Assembly: GCF_900115865.1 (NCBI RefSeq) | Contig: NZ_FOXY01000004.1 | Coordinates: 186,001-250,000 of the forward strand | Reading direction: 5' to 3' | Length of the DNA: 64,000 bases | From: Donghicola eburneus | GTDB lineage: Bacteria > Pseudomonadota > Alphaproteobacteria > Rhodobacterales > Rhodobacteraceae | Part shown: positions 52,696-61,534 of the stretch, piece after piece | Numbering within the stretch: position 1 is the first letter of the stretch | Layout of the letters: each line of letters begins with the position of its first letter | The notes under the pieces: generated by a model | What the model was told of the DNA's origin: nothing | The model's input: only the letters and a program-made list of their open reading frames with translations | The model's database searches: none | Made by a program: the position numbers and the translations under genes

Positions 52696-54009
52696 ATGAC
52701 AAACCTAGCAAGTCTTGGACACCAGATCAGCGCATTGCGCGCGCTCAAGGAATCCGGTCGCATAACATCAATAAAAGCAGGCGTTTTGGAAGTCTCAGGT
52801 TTAACCCACCGTGCCTGTTTGGGGGACGTTTTGGGACTGGAGACAAATGATCATCGGTTTGAGGCAGAGGTCATAGGGTTAGAGGAAAATACACTCATAG
52901 CTTTGCCCGAAAGATCCCCTGCCGGCTGCGCGATCGGCGATTCGGTGGAATTTCGAGGAGGGCGTCGAATAGCGCCGGACCATAGCTGGCTGGGCCGGAT
53001 TATCGATCCGTGGGGACGGCCATTGGACGGACGCCCATTGGTAAGCGGCCCCAATCCAATGAGCTTGGATCAGTCGCCCCCTCCGGCGGCACGTCGACGC
53101 GGTTTGGGCCAACGTATGGCAACTGGTTTAAATGTCTTTGATACTGTGCTGCCGTTGGTACGTGGACAAAGAATGGGGATCTTTGCTGGGTCTGGCGTCG
53201 GGAAGTCTCATCTTCTTGGGCAAATGGCGACTGGGGTTGATGCAGACGTCCGCGTTATCGCTCTGATTGGCGAGCGGGGGCGAGAGCTTGGTGCCTTTGT
53301 GAACGATATTCTGGGCGAAGAGGTTCTGCGGCACAGCGTTGTTATTGCCGCCACATCGGATCAATCGCCGCTCCTGCGTTTGGGATGTTTACCGGCTGCG
53401 CTGTGTGTTTCCGAGTTCTTTCGTGATCAAGGAAAGCAAGTTTTGTTGTTGGCCGACTCGGTCACGCGTTTCGCCGAGGCTTATCGGGAGATAGCCGTCG
53501 CGGGTGGCGAGTCTCCTTCGCTGAGGGGATATCCCGCAAGTATGACACCTGCCTTGATGCGTTTGGCCGAACGGGCTGGACCTGGTTCTGGAGAATCTGG
53601 CGATATTACTGCGCTGATGACGGTATTGGTCGCAGGAAGCGATATGGAAGAGCCTATCGCGGATCTTGTACGAGGAACATTGGATGGTCACATAATATTG
53701 GAACGCAAGATCGCTGAAAGGGGGCGATATCCGGCCGTAGACGTGCTGAAATCGGTCTCTCGTAGCTTGCCGTCCGCCGCGAGCCTCATAGAAAACCACA
53801 TGATTTCGGAGATGCGCGCGACGATCGGTTTGTATGAGCGCGCAGAGCCGATGATCCGCGCCGGTCTCCACAGCCCGGGCGCCGATCCTTCGCTCGATCG
53901 CGCAATCCATCTTTGGCCGCGGCTGGATGGCTTTATCTCCGAGCGGAATGCGCTGGGTCCCGAGGGGGCATTTCGCCTGCTTGCGGATATATTGTCTGGG
54001 GCCCGTTAA
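52696..54009 (+). CDS. fliI: Flagellum-specific export ATPase FliI
   Basis: 437-residue F1-beta-like ATPase that powers or organises type III export. Walker A is IFAGSGVGKSHLLGQ near residue 162, Walker B is QVLLLADSVTRFAEA, and the family stretch GGESPSLRGYPASM follows. The ATG at 52696 is preferred over 52669, which has no homology. It is a single rightward gene between two leftward operons. Its end overlaps the DUF1217 gene by four bases. Confidence 0.94.
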   Translation: MTNLASLGHQISALRALKESGRITSIKAGVLEVSGLTHRACLGDVLGLETNDHRFEAEVIGLEENTLIALPERSPAGCAIGDSVEFRGGRRIAPDHSWLGRIIDPWGRPLDGRPLVSGPNPMSLDQSPPPAARRRGLGQRMATGLNVFDTVLPLVRGQRMGIFAGSGVGKSHLLGQMATGVDADVRVIALIGERGRELGAFVNDILGEEVLRHSVVIAATSDQSPLLRLGCLPAALCVSEFFRDQGKQVLLLADSVTRFAEAYREIAVAGGESPSLRGYPASMTPALMRLAERAGPGSGESGDITALMTVLVAGSDMEEPIADLVRGTLDGHIILERKIAERGRYPAVDVLKSVSRSLPSAASLIENHMISEMRATIGLYERAEPMIRAGLHSPGADPSLDRAIHLWPRLDGFISERNALGPEGAFRLLADILSGAR

Positions 54010-54791
54010 CTGCTAAGCAACGTGAGCGCCATGGCACCCGGCGAAGAACTGTCAGTTGTGTTGATAGAGCTCCGCAACAAGTATCGCTCGATTAACGAAT
54101 CTCTGTTCTCGTCATTTGTCAGGTCACTGATTTCGAACCCCATCTGACGTTGCAGTTTCTCGTCGTAAATCTCGATTTGGCGATCAAGCGCAAGTTGCGA
54201 GACACTATCTGGCAGCCCCAAGGCGCCTTGGACGAGCTGTAAAAGAGGTTCATTCCCGAGCACGCCGAGCCATTTTGCGCGGTCAGTAGACTCCTCGGCG
54301 GCGACTTCGGCCAAGAGCCGGTCAGCGTTCAGGGCGATACGCAGGGTTTCGTCCTGGTCGCCGACTGATGTCTCAAAGCTGCTGCTTTTGAACTCTGTTA
54401 GAATTTCATCTGTAAACGTAGATAGTTGTGTCCGTGGGGTGACACGATCGCCGAAACCGAATGCTTTTGAAAAGTCCAGATAACGCTGATCCGAGAGCTT
54501 GTTGGCCAAAGCCGATTGATCGGTCGTGCCCTCTTCCAACACTTTCTGGATGAAATATTTGGAATCGATGTCCGAGGATAGGCCAAAGGCTGCCAGCGAT
54601 ACTTCGAGGAGTTCGCGATCGTTGACCAGCTGGGCTGCGGTTGTAATGCTGCCGATCCTATCTCGAAAAGTCTCCTCCAACCTCTGAGATACGGGACTTT
54701 GGGCGATCATGTATTCTTGCTGCTCTCTGGTACGCTGCAAGAACCTGTATCCTGCCAAACCATCCATAGGCACGAGTGCCGAGATGGTCAT
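54006..54791 (-). CDS. DUF1217 flagellar protein
   Basis: 261-residue soluble all-helical protein of the DUF1217 family, which is regularly found in alphaproteobacterial flagellar clusters but has no assigned role. Recognisable parts are LAGYRFLQRTREQQ at the start and helices with LVQGALGLPDSVSQLALDRQ near residues 188-207. It is last in the flagellin-flaF-flbT run, overlapping flbT by ATGA, which suggests a link to filament assembly. Confidence 0.8.
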   Translation of the reverse strand: MTISALVPMDGLAGYRFLQRTREQQEYMIAQSPVSQRLEETFRDRIGSITTAAQLVNDRELLEVSLAAFGLSSDIDSKYFIQKVLEEGTTDQSALANKLSDQRYLDFSKAFGFGDRVTPRTQLSTFTDEILTEFKSSSFETSVGDQDETLRIALNADRLLAEVAAEESTDRAKWLGVLGNEPLLQLVQGALGLPDSVSQLALDRQIEIYDEKLQRQMGFEISDLTNDENRDSLIERYLLRSSINTTDSSSPGAMALTLLSS

Positions 54792-55192
54792 GAGCCATCA
54801 TACGCCAGAAGGCGGTCCTCTCGGGGCAGAAGCTGGCGCAGGGCCTTCATGCAGTTGTAGAAGTGGTCCCCGATGACAGCTTCAGTCGCTTTGTTCAAAT
54901 GAACGCGGCTGTCGTGGTCGGTCAGAATTTGGCTCAAGCTTTCAATGCCATTCAGGAGTTGCCGCTTGGCGTCTTTGGGATCAGCGTCCCCGATGATTGC
55001 AAGTTGGGCGATGTAAGCAACGCGGCGCACGGGTGAATTTACCTCGTTGGGATGCAAAGCATCCTTCATGCGCAGCACTTTGGCATCTGCGGTCAAAATG
55101 TTGAAGCGCGCTCTGCGGTCGCCATTTTCGATGATCGTGCCGTTGATGAGCACACGCTCGCGGGGTTGTAATTTCAGGATCAGGCCGCTCAT
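54788..55192 (-). CDS. flbT: Flagellin post-transcriptional regulator FlbT
   Basis: 134-residue FlbT. In Caulobacter it binds the flagellin mRNA leader and lowers its stability when the hook is incomplete. The family core LKLQPRERVLINGTIIENGD at the start and RVAYIAQLAIIGD are present. It overlaps flaF by ATGA and the DUF1217 gene by ATGA, downstream of flagellin. Confidence 0.95.
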   Translation of the reverse strand: MSGLILKLQPRERVLINGTIIENGDRRARFNILTADAKVLRMKDALHPNEVNSPVRRVAYIAQLAIIGDADPKDAKRQLLNGIESLSQILTDHDSRVHLNKATEAVIGDHFYNCMKALRQLLPREDRLLAYDGS

Positions 55193-55554
55193 TGTTTTGT
55201 TCCTAATCCACGCATCATGTTGGTGTTGATTTCAATGAGGCCAGGCAAAAGCGCGGGATCTTTGATGGCGCGGCTGCTTTGACTGATCGAGTAGGCCGCC
55301 AGCGACAGCAGATCGGCCCGCAAAGTTTCACTCAGTTTGTTTCCGACGCCGGCGAGATCAGTTGCCAGAATGGTCCAGAGCTGTCGATTGTCGTGTAATG
55401 CTTTGGCGCGTTTGCCAATGTTTGATGCCGTATCATCGGCCGAGAGCTTCAGCGCTCGGGTCACCTTGGCAAATGCTTTGTATTCAATTTCGCGGGGGGA
55501 ATGGACGCCACGATCCATCGCGCCATATCCTTGGCGCGCTCTTTCAGCCAGCAC
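55189..55554 (-). CDS. flaF: Flagellin biosynthesis regulator FlaF
   Basis: 121-residue FlaF, which promotes flagellin production or export and acts opposite to FlbT. The segments REIEYKAFAKVTRAL and LRADLLSLAAYSISQ fit the family. The start is a GTG at 55554 with GAGG about nine bases upstream. It follows flagellin by 66 bases that hold a strong hairpin. Confidence 0.9.
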   Translation of the reverse strand: MLAERARQGYGAMDRGVHSPREIEYKAFAKVTRALKLSADDTASNIGKRAKALHDNRQLWTILATDLAGVGNKLSETLRADLLSLAAYSISQSSRAIKDPALLPGLIEINTNMMRGLGTKQ

Positions 55555-55586
55555 AGCATGATCCTCGATTTTGTGGGAGAAGAAGT

Positions 55587-55611
55587 GACACGGGGGAATT
55601 GCCCCCGTGTC
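55587..55611 (-). terminator. Hairpin between flagellin and flaF
   Basis: GACACGGGGG (55587-55596) pairs perfectly with CCCCCGTGTC (55602-55611) around AATTG. It starts 10 bases after the flagellin stop. No run of T follows, so it is probably a partial terminator or an mRNA-stabilising end rather than a full stop. Confidence 0.6.
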
Positions 55612-55620
55612 GAAGTGCTA

Positions 55621-56970
55621 TTAGCGGAACAGCGTCATCAGGGTCGACGGCGCTTGGTTAGCGATCGACAGGGCCTGAACGCCAAGCTGCTGCTGGGTCT
55701 GCAGAGCTTTCAGGCGCGCAGAGGCTTCTTCCATGTCCGCATCCACGAGCGAGCCGATGCCGTTGTTAAAGCTATCGACGAGCTTCGACATGAAGTTACT
55801 CTGGATTTCGAGGCGCTTCTCGGTGGTCCCCAGCTGTGCCTGCGAGTCGACAGCAGTCTGGATGTAGCTCTCGATCCGCGACAGTGCAGACGAAGCACCT
55901 GTGGCAGTCGATACATCAAGCGTATCTAGGCCTGCGAGGCCACCCGATGCACGGCTGATCTGGAAGTAGCCGTTCACAGTCTGCTCGGTATTGTTGTCGA
56001 TGGTCAGCGAGCCAGTGCTGTCGTTGGTGTCCAGCGTGAACTCGGACTGGTCGAGGCCAGCTTCAATCAGAGCAGAACGCAGGCCGGACGCGATATCCTC
56101 GGTCCGGTCACCGACGCCAATGGTGTAGGTTGCTGCCGTGTTGCCAAGAGTGAGCGAGACTTTGTCGCCAGCTACTAGACCGTCATCTGCGGTTGCTGCG
56201 CTCAGGTCAACGTCGCTGGCGGCAAGAGCGACGCCACCGCCAACGGCCCCTGCCGAGGTCAGCAGTTCGAAGTCACCGATCACAAACTGGGCAGAAGCCC
56301 CCGAAGCCTGCGACAGACCAAACCCGTTCGCACCTGCGATTGTTGCAATGGTGGTCTGATCCGGACCAATATCGGCGGTCGCGTAGGATACCGGGGTGGT
56401 CAGGTTGGTCGCGGGGTTGGTGCCTGCGGTCAGATCGGTACCGCTTTTGGTCGACAGGTTGGTCAGAGATGGATCGAAGCTGATGCTACCGGTTTTCACC
56501 GATCCATCTGCGCTACGGTTCAGAGAGGACAGAACGCTAAAGCCGCTGTTGCCGTCTTTGCTGCCATCAAGAATGTTCAGGCCGTTGAACTGTGCCGAGT
56601 CGACGATGCCGGTGATTTGCTCTACCAGCGACTGAACCTCGGTATTCAGCTTGTTGCGGTCAACGTTGTCTTCGTTTGCCGAGACGATCTTGGTTTTTAC
56701 CTCGTTCAGCAGTTCACCAACTTCTTCTGCGGCACTTGCAGCGACCGCGACGGTGGACTGGCCAAGCGAAAGCGACTCAGAGACAGCTTCGAAGCCGGCG
56801 ACATCTGCTTCCATTACTTTCGAAATGGCAAAGACCGATGCGTTATCTTTTGCCGAGGAAACCGACATACCGGTCGAGATTTCGCTCTGAACTTTGTTGA
56901 GGTCGCTGTTGATCGACTTGAGGGTCTGGAGGGCAACGGTTGCACTGGTATTGGTCAGGATGCTGGACAT
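55621..56970 (-). CDS. fliC: Flagellin
   Basis: 449-residue filament subunit and the only flagellin in the window. Conserved D0/D1 ends are visible: SSILTNTSATVALQTLKSIN and LNKVQSEISTGMSVSSAKDN at the start, and LQTQQQLGVQALSIANQAPS at the end. The middle (about residues 150-340) is a Ser/Thr/Gly/Asp-rich variable domain without cysteine. The start has a TTAGGGAAAAAC leader. The 186-base region upstream (56971-57156) should hold its promoter, but I could not recognise sigma-28 or sigma-54 elements with confidence. Confidence 0.96.
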   Translation of the reverse strand: MSSILTNTSATVALQTLKSINSDLNKVQSEISTGMSVSSAKDNASVFAISKVMEADVAGFEAVSESLSLGQSTVAVAASAAEEVGELLNEVKTKIVSANEDNVDRNKLNTEVQSLVEQITGIVDSAQFNGLNILDGSKDGNSGFSVLSSLNRSADGSVKTGSISFDPSLTNLSTKSGTDLTAGTNPATNLTTPVSYATADIGPDQTTIATIAGANGFGLSQASGASAQFVIGDFELLTSAGAVGGGVALAASDVDLSAATADDGLVAGDKVSLTLGNTAATYTIGVGDRTEDIASGLRSALIEAGLDQSEFTLDTNDSTGSLTIDNNTEQTVNGYFQISRASGGLAGLDTLDVSTATGASSALSRIESYIQTAVDSQAQLGTTEKRLEIQSNFMSKLVDSFNNGIGSLVDADMEEASARLKALQTQQQLGVQALSIANQAPSTLMTLFR

Positions 56971-57156
56971 GTTTTTCCCTAAAAACTAATGGCGTTTTGA
57001 CGCCTTTGACGATGCGCCCAAATCGGGCATTTTCCATGTCTTTCTGACAGTTGCGGCAGTTACGCCGCGCCATCTTGCGATGCCTCTACAGTACTGGCTG
57101 GCAACTCCTAACAAGCGATGAAAGCCAACATTGATGTGCCTAGAGCTTTATTAAAA

Positions 57157-57474
57157 TCAGGCACGAATTGTAGTGCGTCCACCGATCAACAGGTCGCATC
57201 TCTGCCCGTCCGCGCGGTATACGACGATGCGAGAGCCCGGATGTTGAATGTCTTCGTATAGGCTTCGCGCCTCTCGAATCCCCAGCTGCGCAGATTGCAA
57301 AAGCTTCGCTGTCTGCTGCGCCAAAGCCTGAATGCGCGGCAGTTCAGAGGGATCTGTGTCGGAAAGCAGTCCAACGAGCGAGTCGAGATCACTTTGCATC
57401 TCGCTCAGTTCATTAAGATTGCCAGAGATGAGAGCGTTTTTCATATCGAGCAAAATTGCTTCGGCAGAACTCAT
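57157..57474 (-). CDS. FlgN-like chaperone candidate
   Basis: 105 residues, mostly one long helical hairpin (residues 1-75), then a short beta segment with VVYRADGQRCDLL. The helix ends in AKLLQSAQLGIREAR, similar to FlgN, which chaperones FlgK and FlgL; similarity is modest. It overlaps the FlgJ-like gene by ATGA and precedes flagellin. Confidence 0.5.
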   Translation of the reverse strand: MSSAEAILLDMKNALISGNLNELSEMQSDLDSLVGLLSDTDPSELPRIQALAQQTAKLLQSAQLGIREARSLYEDIQHPGSRIVVYRADGQRCDLLIGGRTTIRA

Positions 57475-57743
57475 GTCTGGCCCTCCGATCGCACCAGCGA
57501 CTGAAACAGTGCCTCGGTCAGACCAAAACCTCCTGCTTGAACCAGCGCAGCGGCTTGCTGTTCGAGGCGGAAGCTCGAAAATTGCTCTTCACCGATACCG
57601 CCATTTAGGCCGCCTACAGGTTTCCCGAGGCCCGTGGCTTTGAGCATCTCCGTCGTAAAAGTGGTCTCTAGTTGTTGCGCGGTCTCTCTCAATTCGTTGA
57701 GGCGTGCAGCGGGCAGGGTCGTGTTTGAAGTTATCTGGATCAT
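57471..57743 (-). CDS. flgJ: FlgJ-like rod-binding protein (N-terminal type)
   Basis: 90 residues corresponding only to the rod-capping half of FlgJ: LRETAQQLETTFTTEMLKA, then GGIGEEQFSSFRLEQQAAAL. There is no muramidase domain, as is common in alphaproteobacteria, so a separate enzyme must open the peptidoglycan. It overlaps the FlgN-like gene by ATGA and diverges from fliK with a 93-base gap. Confidence 0.78.
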   Translation of the reverse strand: MIQITSNTTLPAARLNELRETAQQLETTFTTEMLKATGLGKPVGGLNGGIGEEQFSSFRLEQQAAALVQAGGFGLTEALFQSLVRSEGQT

Positions 57744-57836
57744 GTTTCCCTCATATTTTCAGAGAGAATGCGAAGTGTCGGTAAAGAAGTCGTAACCTTG
57801 GCTCTTTAAGCAATGAGCCTGGTTTAGGAGGCCGAA

Positions 57837-59342
57837 ATGATTCCACCTCTGGTTCAGATTGCTTTGCTTGATTCGCTGTTCACCTCTGCGGGCGCCGCCG
57901 AGAAAAGTAGTGGCGAGATTTCTTTTGAAGACATCCTTCGCCGTGATGAAAACCTTGCCATAGTCCCTGCCACGGCCGAACTAGCGTCTGATACGATTAG
58001 CTCGAACGAGTCCAAGATGGCGTTAGATGCTCAAGGTTTCGAGGACATTGCCGATGAAACCGAAGCTTTTGGTTCAAGCGAATTGGTAGTGCTCGGGGCA
58101 GATGAGCTGAGTAAATCAGTGGTAATAAGAGCTGAATCCGGATTTCCTGCCAACAGCGTCGATGTGATCGGACTTTCGGATGTCGATACCGTTGAAAAGA
58201 GTGATCAGGCAGAAGACAAAAAGGGAGAGGTCTGTGAGCAGCCCGTTGATGATTTCGATTCAAATAGGCATCACCAAGCTGACACTCCCGAAGACACGAA
58301 CCCACTGATTTCAGAAAGTTCGGTTGAGCGGCATTCACGCAGCTTGGTTTCACGTGGAACCGAGGTTCAAGAGGCACCTGAGGCTTGGACCGTGCCTGTA
58401 AATGAGCTTCCTTTGGCACGAGCGATTGAGTCAAAATCTCCGAGCTCGGCTCTCAGTGACATTTCTGCAGCAGAAGCCGCTCTGACCAGACAAGTCGGTA
58501 AAGAGGCTCCAATTTTGGCAGAGGCCATAGGAGAAAGCCCACTACGGCATGTTGGCTTGAACATGGCTCGGAACGCCGTGTCTGAAACAACAGCGAAGAA
58601 TGTCCTTTTCAACCAGCCCATCGCAAATAGCCAAGTGGAAAAGGCTAAGTTTCAGGTGGGTACGAACGATGAGTTTGCGCAGAAGAGTGCATCAGATTTT
58701 AGCCTGCCGACTTCTGAAATAGAGCCAGAGCGCGCGCCAAAAGAGGATATCGTTGCGTTGAACAAGTCCGCACCCAAGCGTGCGGATGACAGATTTATTG
58801 CTGAGGCTCCGGAAACACAGCTGGCGGAAGAGAATCGGATACAGCCGCTATCCGGATTTGAGACGCCGCTGACCGTCTCAAGAAGTTTTGTGGCAACACA
58901 GAGCGTATCAGCAACCAGAATTGTTCTGACACTGCCGCAAGTCGAAGAAATGGTTCGGTTAGCTGTGCAGACAGGTATGGATGGGAAAATTGAGGTCGAG
59001 CTTCAGCCGCTTGATCTTGGCCGGATGAAGCTGACTTTCAAGCAAGACCAGCAGGGAATGACCGTCATCGTGGAGGCTGAGAAGCCCGAGACGGTCGAGC
59101 AAATCAAGCGGCATCTCGAACACTTGTCTTCGGACCTGAAACCGCAGGGAGATATTGTTCCGCGCTTCCGTTTCGAGGGTGGATCTTTTGGCCAGAGCGC
59201 GCGCGAAGGGCAAAATCCGCAACAACCAGTGCGGAAATCACGGTCCAAAGCTTTTGGCAACGACATGTCGGACGCTGCTACTCACGCGAATCGCCTAATG
59301 AATTCCGAGATCGTCTCGGGAAATCTTGATATAAGGGTCTGA
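57837..59342 (+). CDS. fliK: Flagellar hook-length control protein FliK
   Basis: 501 residues. The first 350 are acidic, Ser/Glu-rich and without clear fold, the expected ruler part. The C-terminal Flg_hook domain (about residues 365-440) has DGKIEVELQPLDLGRMKLTF and ETVEQIKRHLEHLSSDL. A TAGGAGG ribosome site precedes the ATG. It is followed by flgD after 3 bases, so hook capping and length control are coupled. Confidence 0.88.
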   Translation: MIPPLVQIALLDSLFTSAGAAEKSSGEISFEDILRRDENLAIVPATAELASDTISSNESKMALDAQGFEDIADETEAFGSSELVVLGADELSKSVVIRAESGFPANSVDVIGLSDVDTVEKSDQAEDKKGEVCEQPVDDFDSNRHHQADTPEDTNPLISESSVERHSRSLVSRGTEVQEAPEAWTVPVNELPLARAIESKSPSSALSDISAAEAALTRQVGKEAPILAEAIGESPLRHVGLNMARNAVSETTAKNVLFNQPIANSQVEKAKFQVGTNDEFAQKSASDFSLPTSEIEPERAPKEDIVALNKSAPKRADDRFIAEAPETQLAEENRIQPLSGFETPLTVSRSFVATQSVSATRIVLTLPQVEEMVRLAVQTGMDGKIEVELQPLDLGRMKLTFKQDQQGMTVIVEAEKPETVEQIKRHLEHLSSDLKPQGDIVPRFRFEGGSFGQSAREGQNPQQPVRKSRSKAFGNDMSDAATHANRLMNSEIVSGNLDIRV

Positions 59343-59345
59343 TCC

Positions 59346-60002
59346 ATGTCTGTGACCGATGTTTCTAGCACTGCCTCAGTACAAACAACGACGGCTCAAA
59401 CATCCAAAGGCGCCAGTGCACTGTCCTCGGATTTTGAGACATTCCTGAAAATGATGACGGTCCAGATGCAGAATCAGGACCCACTAAATCCGGTTGAATC
59501 GACAGATTTCGCGGTCCAGCTGGCGACGTTCTCTCAAGTCGAACAGCAGGTTCAGACAAACGACTATCTGAATGAGTTGTCGTTGGCATTTGGCAAAGCT
59601 GGACTGGCAAGCCAAGCACAGTTGATAGGTCGTTTTGTACAAAGTGCGGCAGCGTCTGAGTATACTGGCGGGACGATTGAACTGACGCCCGACTATTCGG
59701 TTGACGCAGACACGCACGTGCTTGTGATTCGGGACGATAGCGGCGTGGAAGTAGGGCGAAGGGCGCTAGATGGCGCTCCAGAAGTCATCAATTGGAGCGG
59801 CGCGACCGATGACGGACAGCAACTAGGCGCAGGCACGTATACATTCGCAATCGAGGGGTACGCCACTGGCGAACTGGTCTCCACGACTTCAGCTCGCACG
59901 TGGGGAGTGATCCGGCAAGTGCAATCCGACGGGACCGATAGTGCGCTCATCCTCGAGAACGGGGAGACCGTCTACGAATCAGAAGTGACTGCGATTCGTT
60001 AG
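59346..60002 (+). CDS. flgD: Flagellar hook assembly protein FlgD
   Basis: 218-residue hook-capping scaffold. The conserved N-terminal part is FETFLKMMTVQMQNQDPLNP followed by FAVQLATFSQVEQQ; the C-terminal half is the FlgD Ig-like and Tudor-like region (VINWSGATDDGQQLGAGTY). Its stop overlaps the convergent ubiB by four bases. It is the last flagellar gene of the window. Confidence 0.94.
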   Translation: MSVTDVSSTASVQTTTAQTSKGASALSSDFETFLKMMTVQMQNQDPLNPVESTDFAVQLATFSQVEQQVQTNDYLNELSLAFGKAGLASQAQLIGRFVQSAAASEYTGGTIELTPDYSVDADTHVLVIRDDSGVEVGRRALDGAPEVINWSGATDDGQQLGAGTYTFAIEGYATGELVSTTSARTWGVIRQVQSDGTDSALILENGETVYESEVTAIR

Positions 60003-61531
60003 TGGATGTTCGTCGCGGTCCATGCCGCAGCTACCGCAGCCGCGCCGACAGCCCCGCCAATTGCGATATCCTTTAGTCGTCGCTTGGGTTGGGGAATTGG
60101 CTTCGGGTTCGCTTGAGCGACCAATGCAGCCTCGACCAGACCAGGCAATCGAGGGCCGAAACGACCCAGAACCTTGGCCGTTTTGGCAAAATCCCTGAGA
60201 GCAGCTTTGGGGCCAAGATTTGTCTTTATGTAGTCTTCCACAACGGGGCGGGCGACTTCCCAGATGTTGATATGGGGGTCGAGAGAACGCGCAACCCCTT
60301 CGACAACAACCATGGTGCGCTGCAATAGAATCAGTTCGGTGCGGGTTTCCATTCCAAAACGTTCGGTGACCTCGAACAGATAAGCCAGCAACTTGGCCAT
60401 AGAGATTCGGGTCGCGTCCATGCCGAAGATCGGCTCGCCGACGGCCCGCAGGGCCCGGGCGAACTCTTCGACTTCTCGGTCCGCGGGGACATAGCCCGCT
60501 TCGAAGTGGACTTCTGCGACGCGGCGATAGTCCTTGCGGATGAAGCCATACAAAATTTCGGCGTACACACGGCGCGTGTATTCGTCGATGTTGCCCATGA
60601 TTCCGAAGTCGTAGGCGATGATATCGCCATTTGCTGCGACCTTGAGGTTCCCGTGGTGCATATCCGCATGGAAATAGCCGTCTCGGAGGGCATGGCTAAG
60701 GAAAAGTTGCAGCACGCGCGCACCAAGCTCGGTGCGATCATGACCGGCCAGATCGAGCGCTTCGGTGTCAGCCAGAGAGATACCTTCGGCCCATCCCATC
60801 GTCATCACGCGGCGGCCGGAATAGCCCCATTTGACCTCCGGCAGTGTAAAGCCAGCATCATCCTTGGTGTTATCGGCAAATTCCGAAGCGGCGCTCGCCT
60901 CGAGGCGCAAGTCCAGCTCGCCCATGACCACACCTTCAAAGTGCGCAACCACGTCGGTCGGGCGCAAACGGCGCGAGGATGGCGACAAAAATTCGATGAC
61001 CTTTGCCGCGAAGTAGAACGCGTCAATGTCACGGCGGAACGCCTTTTCAACGTTGGGTCGCAAGACTTTAACAGCAACGTCTTCGCCGGTTTCGGACAGA
61101 CGCGCTTTGTGAACCTGCGCAATCGAGGCGGCGGCCAGTGGTTCACTAAATTCCGAATAGACCTCTTCGACAGGTCGACCCAGTTCCTCTTTCACCATTT
61201 TTTTGGCAATTTCGACGGGGAAGGGGGGCAGCTTGTCCTGCAAGACACGGAGCTGCATTGCGACTTCCGCACCCACGACATCTGGGCGAGTCGATAAAAT
61301 CTGACCAAATTTTATGTAGGCGGGTCCCAGCGCGTTCAACGCTCGCGGCGCAGGGGGCATATTAGGGTCACCCTCTTCGCCGAGCCAGCGGAAGGGCCAA
61401 GCAAGCGTCCGAAGCACTACACGCAGCGCGTTCGGTGCTTTCATCTCGTCCAGAATCAGCCCCATCGCACCAGTGCGCTCGAGCGTGGCACCGGTTCGGA
61501 TCAGGCGAAGGATATTATGAGGACCGCGCAT
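59999..61531 (-). CDS. ubiB: Ubiquinone biosynthesis kinase-like protein UbiB
   Basis: 510-residue ABC1/ADCK family protein required for ubiquinone synthesis. The family KxGQ motif is AYIKFGQILSTRPD near residues 70-83. The lysine in VAVKVLRPN, a HADMHHGN catalytic loop and the AYDFGIMG metal loop show an intact kinase-like core. C-terminal hydrophobic helices (last about 30 residues) anchor it in the membrane. It follows ubiE by 3 bases, so both are in one operon. Confidence 0.95.
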   Translation of the reverse strand: MRGPHNILRLIRTGATLERTGAMGLILDEMKAPNALRVVLRTLAWPFRWLGEEGDPNMPPAPRALNALGPAYIKFGQILSTRPDVVGAEVAMQLRVLQDKLPPFPVEIAKKMVKEELGRPVEEVYSEFSEPLAAASIAQVHKARLSETGEDVAVKVLRPNVEKAFRRDIDAFYFAAKVIEFLSPSSRRLRPTDVVAHFEGVVMGELDLRLEASAASEFADNTKDDAGFTLPEVKWGYSGRRVMTMGWAEGISLADTEALDLAGHDRTELGARVLQLFLSHALRDGYFHADMHHGNLKVAANGDIIAYDFGIMGNIDEYTRRVYAEILYGFIRKDYRRVAEVHFEAGYVPADREVEEFARALRAVGEPIFGMDATRISMAKLLAYLFEVTERFGMETRTELILLQRTMVVVEGVARSLDPHINIWEVARPVVEDYIKTNLGPKAALRDFAKTAKVLGRFGPRLPGLVEAALVAQANPKPIPQPKRRLKDIAIGGAVGAAAVAAAWTATNIH

Positions 61532-61534
61532 TGA

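Noticed and set aside
56971-57156. Sigma-54 or sigma-28 promoter for flagellin
   Set aside because: TGGC and TTG elements are present but with wrong spacing; no pair fits either consensus well.
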